64,000 nucleotides of DNA, taken from positions 1-64,000 of the forward strand of contig JASBSZ010000006.1 of the NCBI GenBank assembly GCA_030148665.1. Reading direction: 5' to 3'. This DNA comes from Alphaproteobacteria bacterium. Lineage in GTDB: Bacteria; Pseudomonadota; Alphaproteobacteria; Rhodobacterales; Rhodobacteraceae. Each line of letters begins with the position of its first letter. Position 1 is the stretch's first letter. Positions 1 to 9,182 of this stretch are shown here, piece after piece. The translations under genes and the position numbers were made by a program. The notes under the pieces are model-generated. The model was not told where the DNA came from and did not search any database. It was given only the letters and a program-made list of their open reading frames with translations.

Positions 1-47
1 GCGCCCTCATATAGCGAGTCCGTCTGGGGGCTTTGCTTGCGCGGCGT

Positions 48-779
48 TCAGGTTTTTATGCGCTGCTTGCTTTGAGCGAACCGGTAGGACGTGTTGCCGG
101 TTTCGATGATCACGCAGTGGTGTGTGACGCGATCCAGGAGCGCGGTTGTCATCTTGGCATCACCGAAGACCGAGACCCATTCGCCGAACTCAAGGTTGGT
201 GGTGATGATGACGCTGGTCTTCTCGTAGAGCTTGCTGATCAGATGGAAGAGGAGCGCGCCGCCGGATTTGGGGAACGGGATGTAGCCCAACTCGTCGATG
301 ATGACGCAGTCCAGAGCCGAGAGCTGCCGGATGATCTTCCCGGCGTTGCCGTCGGCCTGTTCCCTGATCAGGGCATTGATCAGATCGACGGCATTAAAGA
401 AGCGCGCCTTCTTGCCGTTGTTGATCAGCGTGGTTCCAAGTGCGATGGCGATATGGGTTTTGCCGGTGCCGGTTCCGCCCACCAGGATGAGGTTGTGGGC
501 CTCTTCGGTGAACTGGCCTGAGCAGAAGGGCTCGATCTGGGTCCGGGTGACGGCCGCCGCGCCGTAATCGAAGGTGGCGAAGTCTTTGTGGTGGGGGAAC
601 TTCGCGATGCGCATTTGATACTGGATGGAGCGCACCCGGCGTTCTACAGTCTCGGCGTCGATCAGTTGCTTTATCGCAGTGGTCAGGCTAGGCGGCTTGC
701 GCGCGGACAGCAAATCATGGGCGCAAGCTGCCATTCCATGCAGCCTCAGGGCGGTCAGTTGGTCGATCAAGGCATTCAT
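48..779 (-). CDS. istB: IS21-family transposition helper ATPase IstB
   Basis: The 243-residue AAA+ ATPase assists the IstA transposase in target selection and strand transfer. The N-terminal IstB helical region is followed by a Walker A motif [11 protein letters not shown] near residue 100 and a Walker B motif CVIIDELGY near residue 158. Length and layout match full-length IstB proteins. Its ATG overlaps the istA stop codon as ATGA, so the two are translationally coupled. No frameshift or early stop is visible, so the element may still be able to move, provided its unseen end is intact. Confidence 0.93.
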   Translation of the reverse strand: MNALIDQLTALRLHGMAACAHDLLSARKPPSLTTAIKQLIDAETVERRVRSIQYQMRIAKFPHHKDFATFDYGAAAVTRTQIEPFCSGQFTEEAHNLILVGGTGTGKTHIAIALGTTLINNGKKARFFNAVDLINALIREQADGNAGKIIRQLSALDCVIIDELGYIPFPKSGGALLFHLISKLYEKTSVIITTNLEFGEWVSVFGDAKMTTALLDRVTHHCVIIETGNTSYRFAQSKQRIKT

Positions 780-2284
780 ACGGCAACCTCCTCAGCCGAG
801 CACAGGGTTTCATAGCGTTTGCAATCGGCTTTGGGCCGCAAGGTCAGCTGCGGATAAGCGCAGGCATCGCTGAGCGGTGTGATGACCGGTTCCACCAACT
901 GGTTGATCAGATTGATGATGGCGGGCAGCCGCAGGGTGTTTTGTGCCACCGCCAGATCGCAGGCCGTCTCGACCACCTCGATCCCGTGATCCTGTGCCAG
1001 CAGAAGCAGGTCGACGAACTCCCGATCCCCGCCTTTACCAGCCATGTAATGTTCCCTGATCCGATGCATGGCGTCAGGCAATTGCCAGCCGACGAAGGGC
1101 GCGCCGTCACGCAGGGCACCCGGCTTGCGATCCAGCAAGGGAACGTAATGCCAGGGCTCGAAATAGCTGATATTGCGGGTAAAATGGCGCCTGTGCTCGG
1201 CAATCACATCCTGACCGGAGACCACCACGATCCGGCCGGCATAGGCGCGTAGCGACACATGATGCCCGGCAAAGCGGGAGGGCACGCTGTAGCGGTTTCG
1301 GGCATATTGAACCAGGCAGGTGGAGCGGACACGAACGGTCTTCTCCACATAGCCATCAAATGCCCGGCCCAGAGGGCGCAGTTCGGCGCGCTCGTCTTCG
1401 AACACTTCGGTAATCGTGCGATCCTGCTGCTCGGGATGGGGCCGGTTTGCCAGTTCTTCACAGCGCAGGCGCAGCCACGCGTTCAGCGCCTCGAGATCAT
1501 CAAAGGCCGGTTTGGGAACGAACAACCGGCCCCGCAAGAACTGGACCTGGTTCTCGACCTGTCCCTTCTCCCAGCCCGCAGCGGGCGTGCAGGCCACCGG
1601 CTCCATCACATAGTGGTTCATCAAGGCCAGGAACCGGGGATGGAATATCCGCTCCTTCGAGCGCGAAACGTAGGTCACCATGGTCTTGGGGTTGTCGATG
1701 ATCACCCTGCGCGGAACGCCGCCATAAAAGGACAGCGCCTGTACAAAGGCGTCGAGCACCATCTCCTGGGCTTCACCGGGATAGGCAATCACGAAAGGCT
1801 TGCGGCTGTGACACAGGCGGAAATGAGCGACCTTCACCTTCTGCTCAACACCACCCAGTACGACCCGTTCTTCGCTCCAGTCAAATTGCAGCGCATCGCC
1901 CGCCGCAAAATGCAGCGGGATAAACGCATCTCCCGAACCGGCCCCGGCGCGCTTCAGCTCACGAACAAAACGCTGAACCGGCGAATAGGACCCGGTATAG
2001 CCCTCTGCCACAAGCTGCTCGTATAGCCTCAAGGCCGTCCGCCGCTCCCGGCGTGGTCGCCTCGAGTCCTGATCGAACAGTTCCTGCAGCCGAAGATCAA
2101 ACCCATTGCACAGTTTGTGCCGAACCGGCGGCGACTGACGCTGGTAGCTCGGCGGGCTGTCATCCCTCAGATACTTCTTGATCGTGTTCCGCGACAGCCC
2201 CGTCGCCCGCGCCACAGACCGGATGCTGCGCCCTTCAACCAGCACCCAGCGCCGGATCTTCGATACGCTTTCCATCAATATCAC
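776..2284 (-). CDS. istA: IS21-family transposase IstA
   Basis: About 500 residues. An N-terminal helix-turn-helix ([20 protein letters not shown]) is followed by a DDE integrase core. Likely catalytic acidic residues are the Asp in LQFDWSEE, the Asp in [10 protein letters not shown] and the Glu in KGQVENQV; a C-terminal Mu-type beta-barrel domain follows. The start is uncertain. I chose GTG at 2284 because GGAGG lies about nine bases upstream; an ATG at 2275 and a GTG at 2302 are in the same frame. The gene is coupled to istB. The family cuts and joins DNA at the element ends with IstB as partner. Confidence 0.92.
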   Translation of the reverse strand: MILMESVSKIRRWVLVEGRSIRSVARATGLSRNTIKKYLRDDSPPSYQRQSPPVRHKLCNGFDLRLQELFDQDSRRPRRERRTALRLYEQLVAEGYTGSYSPVQRFVRELKRAGAGSGDAFIPLHFAAGDALQFDWSEERVVLGGVEQKVKVAHFRLCHSRKPFVIAYPGEAQEMVLDAFVQALSFYGGVPRRVIIDNPKTMVTYVSRSKERIFHPRFLALMNHYVMEPVACTPAAGWEKGQVENQVQFLRGRLFVPKPAFDDLEALNAWLRLRCEELANRPHPEQQDRTITEVFEDERAELRPLGRAFDGYVEKTVRVRSTCLVQYARNRYSVPSRFAGHHVSLRAYAGRIVVVSGQDVIAEHRRHFTRNISYFEPWHYVPLLDRKPGALRDGAPFVGWQLPDAMHRIREHYMAGKGGDREFVDLLLLAQDHGIEVVETACDLAVAQNTLRLPAIINLINQLVEPVITPLSDACAYPQLTLRPKADCKRYETLCSAEEVAV

Positions 2285-2331
2285 CTGCTCTTTCCTCCGC
2301 ACAATTTTGCGCGGATGTTAACGAAACAGGT

Positions 2332-2391
2332 GGGTCAATTTTACTCGCTCATAACCCACCTAAGTGGGTCAGTTTTGCACGCCGATTCACA
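2332..2391. repeat. IS21 terminal repeats at the istA-side end
   Basis: Two direct repeats, GGGTCAATTTTAC (2332-2344) and GGGTCAGTTTTGC (2366-2378), lie inside the terminal region. A small palindrome ACCCAC-CTAA-GTGGGT sits between them at 2354-2369. The end itself is CCGATTCACA at 2382-2391 on the plus strand. These are likely IstA-binding sites. Confidence 0.75.
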
Positions 2392-2542
2392 TCCCTGGTC
2401 GCATTAGCCCCGGTCGGGCGCCGCAGGGCAAGGGCCAATGGCAACTGACGTGACGTGCGAATTTGCCACTGGCAAAGCGGGGCCGCCTGCTGTAAGGCCG
2501 CCCGGAACCTCTGACAGAGAAAAGATACAAAGGGCCGAAGGC

Positions 2543-4366
2543 ATGGAACTTCGCAATATCGCCATTATCGCCCATGTCGATCATGGCAAGACCACGCTTG
2601 TTGACGAGATGCTCAAGCAGTCGGGCATCTATCGCGACAACCAGACGGTTGTCGAGCGGGCCATGGACAGCAACGACCTGGAACGCGAGCGCGGCATTAC
2701 CATCCTCGCCAAGGCAACCAGCGTTGAATGGAACGGCATCCGCATCAATATCGTCGATACCCCCGGCCACGCCGATTTCGGCGGCGAGGTCGAGCGCATC
2801 CTTTCCATGGTCGATGGCGTGGTGCTGCTGGTCGATGCCGCCGAGGGCCCGATGCCCCAGACCAAATTCGTGACATCCAAGGCGCTGGCGCTGGGCCTGC
2901 GCCCGATCGTTGTGCTGAACAAGGTGGACAAGCCGGATGCCGAACCCGACCGCGCCCTTGACGAGGTGTTCGACATGTTTGCGGGCCTCGGTGCCGATGA
3001 CGACCAGCTGGATTTCCCGCATCTCTATGCATCCGGGCGCGCCGGCTGGGCCGATACCGAGCTTGACGGTCCGCGCAAGGATCTGTCGGCCATGTTCGAC
3101 CTGATCGTCAGGCACGTTCCAGCGCCTGCGCAGCTGTCGCGCCGGGGTGAGCCCTTTTCCATGCTGGCCACCACGCTGGGTGCCGATCCCTTTATCGGCC
3201 GCCTGCTGACCGGGCGCGTCGAAAGCGGCACGCTCAAGGTGGGCGAAACCGTCAAGGCGCTGTCGCGCGAAGGCGCGCGCGTCGAACAGTTCCGCGTGAC
3301 CAGGATCCTGGCCTTTCGCGGCCTCACCCAGCAGCCTATCGACCTGGCCGAGGCGGGCGATATCGTGTCGATTGCCGGCATGAGCAAGGCGACCGTTGCC
3401 GACACGCTGTGCGCGCTGGATGTCGATACCCCGATCCCGGCGCAGCCCATCGACCCGCCGACCATCACCGTGACCTTCGGCATCAATGACAGCCCGCTGG
3501 CCGGCAAAGATGGCAGCAAGGTACAAAGCCGCGTGATCCGCGACCGCCTGATGAAAGAGGCCGAAACCAATGTGGCCATCCGCGTGACCGACACCCCCGG
3601 CGGCGAAGCCTTCGAGGTCGCCGGGCGCGGTGAATTGCAGATGGGCGTCTTGATCGAGAACATGCGCCGCGAGGGGTTCGAGCTGTCGATCTCGCGTCCG
3701 CAGGTATTGTTCCGCGATATTGATGGCGAGCGTCACGAGCCCGTCGAAGAGGTCACCATCGACGTCGATGACGAATATACCGGCGCGGTGATCGAAAAGC
3801 TGACCGGCCCCCGCAAGGGCGAGCTGACCGAGATGAAGCCCGCCGGTGCCGGCAAGACGCGCATCATCGCGCTGGTGCCCTCGCGCGGGCTGATTGGCTA
3901 TCACGGCGAATTCCTGACCGATACCCGCGGCACGGGTGTTCTGAACCGGGTGTTTCATGGCTGGGCGCCCTACAAGGGCAATATTCCCGGCCGACGGGCG
4001 GGGGTGCTGATCTCGATGGAAAACGGGGTTTCGGTTGCCTACGCCCTGTTCAATCTCGAAGATCGCGGCCGCCTTTTCATCGGCCCGCAGGAGCCCGTCT
4101 ACAAGGGCATGATCATCGGCGAGCACAGCCGCGAGAACGATCTCGAGGTCAACCCCCTCAAGGGCAAGAAGCTGACCAATGTGCGCGCCTCCGGCACCGA
4201 CGAGGCCGTGCGCCTGACGCCCCCCGTGCGGATGAGCCTGGAACAGGCCATCGCCTATATCGACAATGACGAGCTGGTCGAGGTTACCCCAAAAGCGATT
4301 CGCCTGCGCAAGAGACTGCTCGACAGCCACGCGCGAAAGCGCGAGAGTCGCAAAATGGGAGATTAA
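2543..4366 (+). CDS. typA: Translational GTPase TypA/BipA
   Basis: A 607-residue ribosome-associated GTPase of the EF-G/LepA superfamily, involved in ribosome assembly and stress adaptation. G motifs are visible: G1 AHVDHGKT (residues 10-17), switch RGITI, G3 DTPGHADF and G4 NKVDKPDA. The elongation-factor-like domains and the TypA-specific C-terminal domain follow ([32 protein letters not shown]). I start at ATG 2543, where the family's usual [17 protein letters not shown] begins. An in-frame start at 2438 would add 35 residues that do not look like TypA. The gene lies only about 150 bp from the IS21 end, so its promoter may have been displaced by the insertion. Confidence 0.97.
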   Translation: MELRNIAIIAHVDHGKTTLVDEMLKQSGIYRDNQTVVERAMDSNDLERERGITILAKATSVEWNGIRINIVDTPGHADFGGEVERILSMVDGVVLLVDAAEGPMPQTKFVTSKALALGLRPIVVLNKVDKPDAEPDRALDEVFDMFAGLGADDDQLDFPHLYASGRAGWADTELDGPRKDLSAMFDLIVRHVPAPAQLSRRGEPFSMLATTLGADPFIGRLLTGRVESGTLKVGETVKALSREGARVEQFRVTRILAFRGLTQQPIDLAEAGDIVSIAGMSKATVADTLCALDVDTPIPAQPIDPPTITVTFGINDSPLAGKDGSKVQSRVIRDRLMKEAETNVAIRVTDTPGGEAFEVAGRGELQMGVLIENMRREGFELSISRPQVLFRDIDGERHEPVEEVTIDVDDEYTGAVIEKLTGPRKGELTEMKPAGAGKTRIIALVPSRGLIGYHGEFLTDTRGTGVLNRVFHGWAPYKGNIPGRRAGVLISMENGVSVAYALFNLEDRGRLFIGPQEPVYKGMIIGEHSRENDLEVNPLKGKKLTNVRASGTDEAVRLTPPVRMSLEQAIAYIDNDELVEVTPKAIRLRKRLLDSHARKRESRKMGD

Positions 4367-4552
4367 CCCTGTGGATGTTTTTCAATTTGCAATGCAATAT
4401 GCGAAACATCTCTAAATTGTCAGTGGCGATCGATGGGTAAACCTGCTATTGTGGGGTCACCCGAGGATCGAGCATGTGTTTTTCGTGTCAGAACCTGTGG
4501 TTATGGGTGCAATGCGCAAGGTATGCGTCTGTATTCAGAAAATCTTGGGAAC

Positions 4553-4569
4553 TTGGCACGAATATTGCT
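4553..4569 (+). promoter_or_regulatory. Predicted sigma-54 (RpoN) promoter
   Basis: The sequence TTGGCACGAATATTGCT matches the -24/-12 sigma-54 consensus TTGGCACG-N4-TTGCW with no visible mismatch and correct GG-to-GC spacing. Transcription would begin near 4580, about 25 bases before the XRE regulator's start codon at 4605. Sigma-54 promoters need a remote enhancer-binding activator. I see no certain activator site upstream. Confidence 0.75.
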
Positions 4570-4604
4570 TGATAAACGTATGAGGGAACCTAAGGAGTAA
4601 ACGG

Positions 4605-4976
4605 ATGAAACACCCTGTAGATGTACATGTCGGCAAGCGTATCCGCCATCGCCGCTGGATGGTCGGAATGACCCAGCAGCAGCTTGGCGAGGCCGTTGGA
4701 ATCAAGTTCCAGCAGATCCAGAAATATGAAACGGGAATGAACCGGGTCAGCGCATCCCGCCTGTGGGATATCGCGCATGCGATGGATGTCCCGGTCAGCT
4801 TCTTTTTCGAGGGGCTCGAAGGCGAGGGCGAGAATGCCACCACCGCATCGGGTGCCGCGGGGGATCTGCTCGCCGACAAGGAAGCACTGGAACTCGTCCG
4901 CTCCTACTACGCAATGCCGGAAAATCAACGCCGGCGTCTGTTCGATCTGGCCCGCGCCCTCAGCGACGCGGCCTGA
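4605..4976 (+). CDS. XRE-family helix-turn-helix transcriptional regulator
   Basis: A 123-residue DNA-binding protein with an N-terminal Cro/CI-type HTH (residues about 10-66: VGKRIRHRRWMVGMTQQQLG, then IKFQQIQKYETGMNRVSASR). A short acidic linker follows, and then a helical C-terminal tail ending NQRRRLFDLARALSDAA. This layout is common in Rhodobacterales and related alphaproteobacteria. A strong ribosome site AAGGAGT precedes the ATG. The near-consensus sigma-54 promoter 35 bases upstream suggests expression linked to nitrogen status or another RpoN-dependent signal. Its target genes cannot be read from the sequence. A terminator-like hairpin follows the stop codon. Confidence 0.92.
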   Translation: MKHPVDVHVGKRIRHRRWMVGMTQQQLGEAVGIKFQQIQKYETGMNRVSASRLWDIAHAMDVPVSFFFEGLEGEGENATTASGAAGDLLADKEALELVRSYYAMPENQRRRLFDLARALSDAA

Positions 4977-5038
4977 GTGACCTCGTTCCGTCTCTGGGGC
5001 GGCATTTCCGCCGGTTGACGGGACATTATCGTTGTGAC

Positions 5039-5078
5039 ACCCCGTTGGGACGGCACTCACCGTCTCAGCGGGGTTTTT
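5039..5078 (+). terminator. Terminator-like hairpin directly abutting the hisN start codon
   Basis: ACCCCG (5039-5044) pairs with CGGGGT (5069-5074) and GACGG (5049-5053) with CCGTC (5060-5064). The intervening bases largely pair too, giving a stem of about 15 bp around the loop CACTCA. Five T residues follow (5074-5078). It has the form of an intrinsic terminator for the XRE gene. Because it ends one base before the ATG at 5080, it may also act as an attenuator for hisN. Confidence 0.75.
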
Positions 5079-5079
5079 C

Positions 5080-5883
5080 ATGGATTTGTCCGATCAGGCC
5101 CTCAGGGCCGAACTGATGGCAACGGCGCACGCGCTGGCCGATGCCGCGCGTCCGGTGACGCTGGCGCATTTTCGCGACATGGCGCTGAGCGCCGACAGCA
5201 AGCTGACCGATGGCTTCGATCCCGTGACCGAGGCCGATCGGGCGGCGGAAACCGTGATGCGCGACCTTCTGGCCCGCTACCGCCCGTTTGATGCGATCCT
5301 GGGCGAGGAACAGGACTATCGCCCCGGCAGCAGCGGTCTGACATGGGTGCTCGATCCCATCGACGGCACCCGGGGCTATATCAGCGGAACACCCACCTGG
5401 GGCGTGCTGGTGGCCGTCAACGCCGGGGGCGCGCCGCTGTACGGTATCATCGACCAGCCCTATATCGGCGAGCGTTTCGCCGGCGGCCTTGGCGAGGCCT
5501 GGCTCAAGGGGCCGCGCGGCAGGCGGCCGTTAAAGGTGCGCAGGACGCGCAGTCTGGACATGGCCACGCTGTTCACGACCTTTCCCGAGGTCGGTTCCGA
5601 TGACGAGGGCGCTGCCTTTCGCCGTCTTGCCGGCCGCGCAAGGCTGACCCGCTATGGCATGGATTGTTATGCCTACGGTCTGCTGGCGGCCGGGCAGATC
5701 GACCTGGTGGTCGAGGCAGGGCTCAAGCCCTACGACATCCAGGCCCCCATCGCGGTGATCGAGGCCGCAGGCGGCATCGTGACCGACTGGCGTGGCGGCC
5801 CGGCTCATGACGGCGGTCGCGTGCTGGCCGCCGCAACGCCCGAACTGCACGCCCAGGCATGCGAGGTTCTTGCCGGTCACTGA
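5080..5883 (+). CDS. hisN: Histidinol-phosphatase, inositol-monophosphatase family (HisN type)
   Basis: A 267-residue Mg-dependent phosphatase. Metal-binding motifs are EEQD (about residue 76), DPIDGTRGY (about 93) and a C-terminal PYDIQAPI (about 221). The form with DPIDGTRGYISGTPTWG resembles the HisN branch that dephosphorylates histidinol phosphate in histidine synthesis; other IMPase-family substrates are not excluded. The start is awkward. ATG 5080 comes directly after a terminator hairpin and has no Shine-Dalgarno sequence, while an in-frame ATG at 5116 is an alternative. A paralogue lies at 45142 in the phosphorus-ester region. Confidence 0.85.
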   Translation: MDLSDQALRAELMATAHALADAARPVTLAHFRDMALSADSKLTDGFDPVTEADRAAETVMRDLLARYRPFDAILGEEQDYRPGSSGLTWVLDPIDGTRGYISGTPTWGVLVAVNAGGAPLYGIIDQPYIGERFAGGLGEAWLKGPRGRRPLKVRRTRSLDMATLFTTFPEVGSDDEGAAFRRLAGRARLTRYGMDCYAYGLLAAGQIDLVVEAGLKPYDIQAPIAVIEAAGGIVTDWRGGPAHDGGRVLAAATPELHAQACEVLAGH

Positions 5884-5932
5884 CGATTGCCGCCCTCTGC
5901 CGGCGGGGGTGCAGGGGCGACAGGCCGCATCC

Positions 5933-7255
5933 TCAGCGGTGCGCCGAATAGAGATCGAGGTCGATGAAAAATGTCGTGCCCTCGCCCAGCTTGCTGACAT
6001 AGTCGATGCTGCCGCCATGCCCTTCCAGGATCTGGCGGGTGATGTTCAGGCCCAACCCGGTTCCGCCCACCTTGCGCTGATCCGACGAATCGACCTGCGT
6101 GAACTTGCCAAAGACCCGCTCCTTGGATCCCTCGGGAATGCCGGTGCCGTAATCGGTCACCGAGATACGCGCCCGCGCGTTGGTCTTTTCCAGCCGGATA
6201 TCCACCGCGCCGCCCTTGTTCGAGAACTTGATCGCATTGGACAGCACATTGGCCATGACCTGCATCAGCCGGTCGTGGTCGCCCCGTACATGGACAGGCA
6301 TTTCGGTGCCATGGGTTCGCAGCGTGACATCCATCGTTCGCGCCATGCCTTCCAGCGCATCGACCGAATCGCGCACCAGCTGCGACAGGTCCACCTTGTC
6401 CATCTGGAACACCATCTTGCCGGCTTCCAGTTTCTGCAGGTCCAGCAGATCGTCGATCAGCATGGCCAGACGGTTGCTGTTCTTGTAGGCGATATCGGTG
6501 ATGCGCTGGGCCTTTTCCGGCAGCTTTCCCAGCGCCCCGTTGACCAGCAGCCCCAGCGCCCCCTTGATCGAGGTCAGCGGCGTGCGCAATTCATGGCTGA
6601 CCACCGAAACGAACTGGGACTGCACATGATAGGCCGCCTCGGCGCGGTCTCGTTCGGCGCGCAGGCTGTCGATCTGCATCAGGCCGTTGCGATAGAAACG
6701 CAGAAAGACGCGGGAACAGTCGATGATGAAATACAGAACGAACAGCACGGTCACGAACTGCATCCACAGATCCGATGTCAGCGGCGGCCGCGCCGCCAGC
6801 AGGTCGTGGATCGGAATGTACAGGAAGGCCGCGCCATAGATCACCAGCCGCACGAACAGCACGCCGGGCAGCTGGTGGTTGTTCATGGCCGCAAACAGCG
6901 CCGCCGAGAAGAGAAAGAACAGCGGAGCGAAATGCAGGGTCTGCCCCTCCTGATGGGCGACAAGCACGACATACAGGCTGACGGCGGATGCGCTGAAGAT
7001 CGAGCTCATGGTCAGCAGGCGCAGAAAACGCTCGGCCGCGGCCTCGTCCTGGCCGTCCCATCGCAAGACCTGTTTCGAGATGTGCAGATCGACGAATTCC
7101 GACAACAGGCACAGCAGATAGGAAAGCAGGGCCGTCCTGACATCCAGAAACTGTGCCACGACGACCGTTGCGCCCGCAAACATCAACTGGCGCTGCCAGA
7201 ACAGGCTCATCCCGCCGCGCACGAAATCCTTGATCTGTTGTTCCATCTGGTTCAT
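5933..7255 (-). CDS. Membrane-bound sensor histidine kinase
   Basis: A 440-residue kinase. The N-terminal half holds several hydrophobic segments (FAGATVVVAQFL, IFSASAVSLYVVLVA, PLFFLFSAALFAA, FVTVLFVLYFII), giving roughly five or six membrane passes and no large periplasmic domain. A HisKA domain with VVSHELRTPLTSIKG carries the phospho-accepting His. The HATPase_c domain has NVLSNAIKFSN, DYGTGIP and GGTGLGLNITR. No response regulator gene is adjacent, so its partner is unknown. The kinase core closely resembles that of the large hybrid kinase at 26646, which suggests paralogy or a shared relay. Confidence 0.9.
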   Translation of the reverse strand: MNQMEQQIKDFVRGGMSLFWQRQLMFAGATVVVAQFLDVRTALLSYLLCLLSEFVDLHISKQVLRWDGQDEAAAERFLRLLTMSSIFSASAVSLYVVLVAHQEGQTLHFAPLFFLFSAALFAAMNNHQLPGVLFVRLVIYGAAFLYIPIHDLLAARPPLTSDLWMQFVTVLFVLYFIIDCSRVFLRFYRNGLMQIDSLRAERDRAEAAYHVQSQFVSVVSHELRTPLTSIKGALGLLVNGALGKLPEKAQRITDIAYKNSNRLAMLIDDLLDLQKLEAGKMVFQMDKVDLSQLVRDSVDALEGMARTMDVTLRTHGTEMPVHVRGDHDRLMQVMANVLSNAIKFSNKGGAVDIRLEKTNARARISVTDYGTGIPEGSKERVFGKFTQVDSSDQRKVGGTGLGLNITRQILEGHGGSIDYVSKLGEGTTFFIDLDLYSAHR

Positions 7256-7661
7256 GGCGGTTGGCCCGGATCCTGTTCCATTTCCCGTCTCAGCGATCTG
7301 GGCCCGAGAAAAGCGTTTGCAAGGAAAGCAAGGTCAACCGAACATAACAGCACTTCTTCAGCCCAAGAGTGTGTGGCGTGACGATCCAGCCTGCTCCCGG
7401 TGCCGGGCATCAAGCTGGAGACTACCTGCCGCGGCACCGGGGTGAGCTGCTATGCATCACAGTCGCAGGTTTGCGTTGAATCGTGGCAAAAAAAAGGCAG
7501 GAGTTGGACTATTTCAGGAAAAGTTGCCAAATGTTTACTCAACCGGACATAGAGCGCGAATTGGCGCGATCGGGGAAACCGCCCATGCGCCGACCGACCC
7601 GCGAGGAATTGTCGGGCAGGATCGTCGGGCGGGCTGGTCGTGTCGGCCGGGGCGACAGCCG
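7256..7661. other. Intergenic stretch without a convincing gene
   Basis: These 406 bases lie upstream of the minus-strand histidine kinase and downstream of cobQ. A 9-bp inverted repeat, CCCGGTGCC at 7396-7404 and GGCACCGGG at 7433-7441, could form a stem with a 28-base loop. An open frame from GTG 7483 runs into cobQ antisense and is not convincing. Otherwise nothing is recognised. Confidence 0.5.
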
Positions 7662-9116
7662 CTATCCTGCCAGCATCAGCATCAGATCCAGATCGACATG
7701 TTCCTCGAGATGCCCGGCCAGCCTGTCCAGCGCCGTTTCGACCTCGTGCGAATAGTCCAGCCCCGATGCCTCGGCCCCGATACCGGCCAGCCATGCCGCG
7801 CGAAAGCGGTTCGAGGAAAACAGCCCGTGCAGATAGCATCCCTGCACGCGCCCGTCGGGAGATTGCGCGCCCTCGCGCCGTCTGCCGACCATCAGCCAGG
7901 CGCGGTCGTGGTCGGGGCCGGTCGTCCTGCCCATGTGGATCTCATAGGCCTTCAGCATGGTCCCGTCGGCCAGATACTCGGCCTCGACATTGGCCAGATG
8001 CTTGTGCGGCCCGATTTCGGTGACCACATCCAGGTGCCCCAGCCCTGCCACGCGTGCGGGGGCGCCCTCGATGCCTTCGCGGTCGATCACCTCGCGGCCC
8101 AGCATCTGATAGCCGCCGCAGATGCCCAGCACCCTTCCGCCGCGGCGCAGATGGGCGGCCAGGTCGATATCCCAGCCCTGAGCGCGGAAAAAGCGCAGCT
8201 CGGCAATGGTCGCTTTCGTTCCGGGGATCAGCACCACGTCGGCCCCGCAGGGCAGAGGCGTGCCGGGTTCGATGATCTCGACGCTGACACCCGGCTCCAG
8301 TCGCAGCGGGTCCAGATCGTCGAAATTGCTGATCCGGGAAAGCCGCGGCACGACGATGCGCAGATGCCGGTCCTCGCCCCCGTCCGAGGGGCGGATATCC
8401 ATCACGTCCTCGGCAGGCAGCTGCGCGGCCGCATCCAGCCACGGCACCACGCCCATGGCATGCCAGCCGGTGCGGGTGACGATTTCCTCAAGCCCGGCGT
8501 CGAACAGGCCCACATCGCCGCGGAACTTGTTGATCAGAAAGCCCTTGATGCGGTCGCGGTCGGCCGGCGGCAGAACCGCGTGGGTGCCGACGATCTGGGC
8601 GATCACCCCGCCGCGCTCGATATCGCCTGCCAGGATCACCGGAACGTCAGCCGCCTCGGCAAAGCCCATGTTGGCGATATCCCCGGCACGCAGGTTGATT
8701 TCGGCCGGCGATCCCGCACCTTCCACGATGACCAGATCGGCATGGCGGCCGAGGCGGCGATAGCTTTCGATGACGGCCGGCAGAAGGCGCGCCTTGATGT
8801 CGGTATATTCCCGCGCCCGGACCGAGCCCAGCCGCCGCCCCTGCAACACGACCTGCGCCCCGGTCTCGGTCTCGGGCTTCAGCAGGACGGGGTTCATGTC
8901 CGAATGCGGGTCGATATTGGCCGCGCGCGCCTGCAGGGCCTGAGCGCGGCCGATTTCACCGCCATCGATGGTGACGGCGGCATTGTTCGACATGTTCTGC
9001 GGCTTGAAGGGGCGAACGCTCAGCCCGCGTTTCCAGAAGGCGCGACAAAGCCCCGCCACCAGCAGCGACTTGCCGACATTCGAGCCGGCCCCCTGAATCA
9101 TGATCGTCCTGGCCAT
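7662..9116 (-). CDS. cobQ: Cobyric acid synthase CobQ
   Basis: This 484-residue enzyme amidates side chains b, d, e and g of adenosylcobyrinic acid diamide, using glutamine and ATP, in cobalamin synthesis. The N-terminal P-loop-like domain shows [20 protein letters not shown] and [10 protein letters not shown]. The C-terminal class I glutamine amidotransferase domain has the nucleophile in [11 protein letters not shown] and the catalytic His in GCYLHGLF. Length is normal. No other cobalamin gene is adjacent, and the 66-base gap upstream is too short for a cobalamin riboswitch. It may be co-transcribed with the DUF2235 gene upstream. Confidence 0.95.
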   Translation of the reverse strand: MARTIMIQGAGSNVGKSLLVAGLCRAFWKRGLSVRPFKPQNMSNNAAVTIDGGEIGRAQALQARAANIDPHSDMNPVLLKPETETGAQVVLQGRRLGSVRAREYTDIKARLLPAVIESYRRLGRHADLVIVEGAGSPAEINLRAGDIANMGFAEAADVPVILAGDIERGGVIAQIVGTHAVLPPADRDRIKGFLINKFRGDVGLFDAGLEEIVTRTGWHAMGVVPWLDAAAQLPAEDVMDIRPSDGGEDRHLRIVVPRLSRISNFDDLDPLRLEPGVSVEIIEPGTPLPCGADVVLIPGTKATIAELRFFRAQGWDIDLAAHLRRGGRVLGICGGYQMLGREVIDREGIEGAPARVAGLGHLDVVTEIGPHKHLANVEAEYLADGTMLKAYEIHMGRTTGPDHDRAWLMVGRRREGAQSPDGRVQGCYLHGLFSSNRFRAAWLAGIGAEASGLDYSHEVETALDRLAGHLEEHVDLDLMLMLAG

Positions 9117-9182
9117 CGTTCCCTCTGCGGCAGCCCTATCGCATCCGGGCGCACGACAAAAGCGCCTTTTCCGACGCCCGCC

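Larger units (their letters stand above)
1..2391 (-). mobile_element. IS21-family insertion sequence, partial (one end lies outside the window)
   Basis: The stretch carries the two-gene istA/istB arrangement of IS21 elements on the minus strand, with istB's start overlapping istA's stop. The istA-side end is visible. Read on the minus strand it begins TGTGAATCGGCGTGCAAAAC at 2391 and holds two copies of a GTAAAAT/GCAAAAC-TGACCC motif (GGGTCAATTTTAC at 2332-2344 and GGGTCAGTTTTGC at 2366-2378 on the plus strand). Such repeated transposase-binding sites are usual for IS21 ends. The other end is not visible before base 1, so neither the target duplication nor completeness can be judged. Both reading frames look intact. 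Confidence 0.9.

Noticed and set aside
2387-4330. A 647-codon open frame antisense to typA
   Set aside because: It mirrors typA on the other strand, has low-complexity His/Gly/Asp-rich composition typical of antisense frames in GC-rich DNA, and shows no known motif.
7483-7755. Possible small gene starting at GTG 7483
   Set aside because: The first 50 residues look plausible, but the frame then runs into cobQ antisense, there is no convincing ribosome site, and I recognise no family.
9117-9182. Cobalamin riboswitch upstream of cobQ
   Set aside because: Only 66 bases separate cobQ from the upstream gene, too short for the element, and no B12-box-like sequence was seen.
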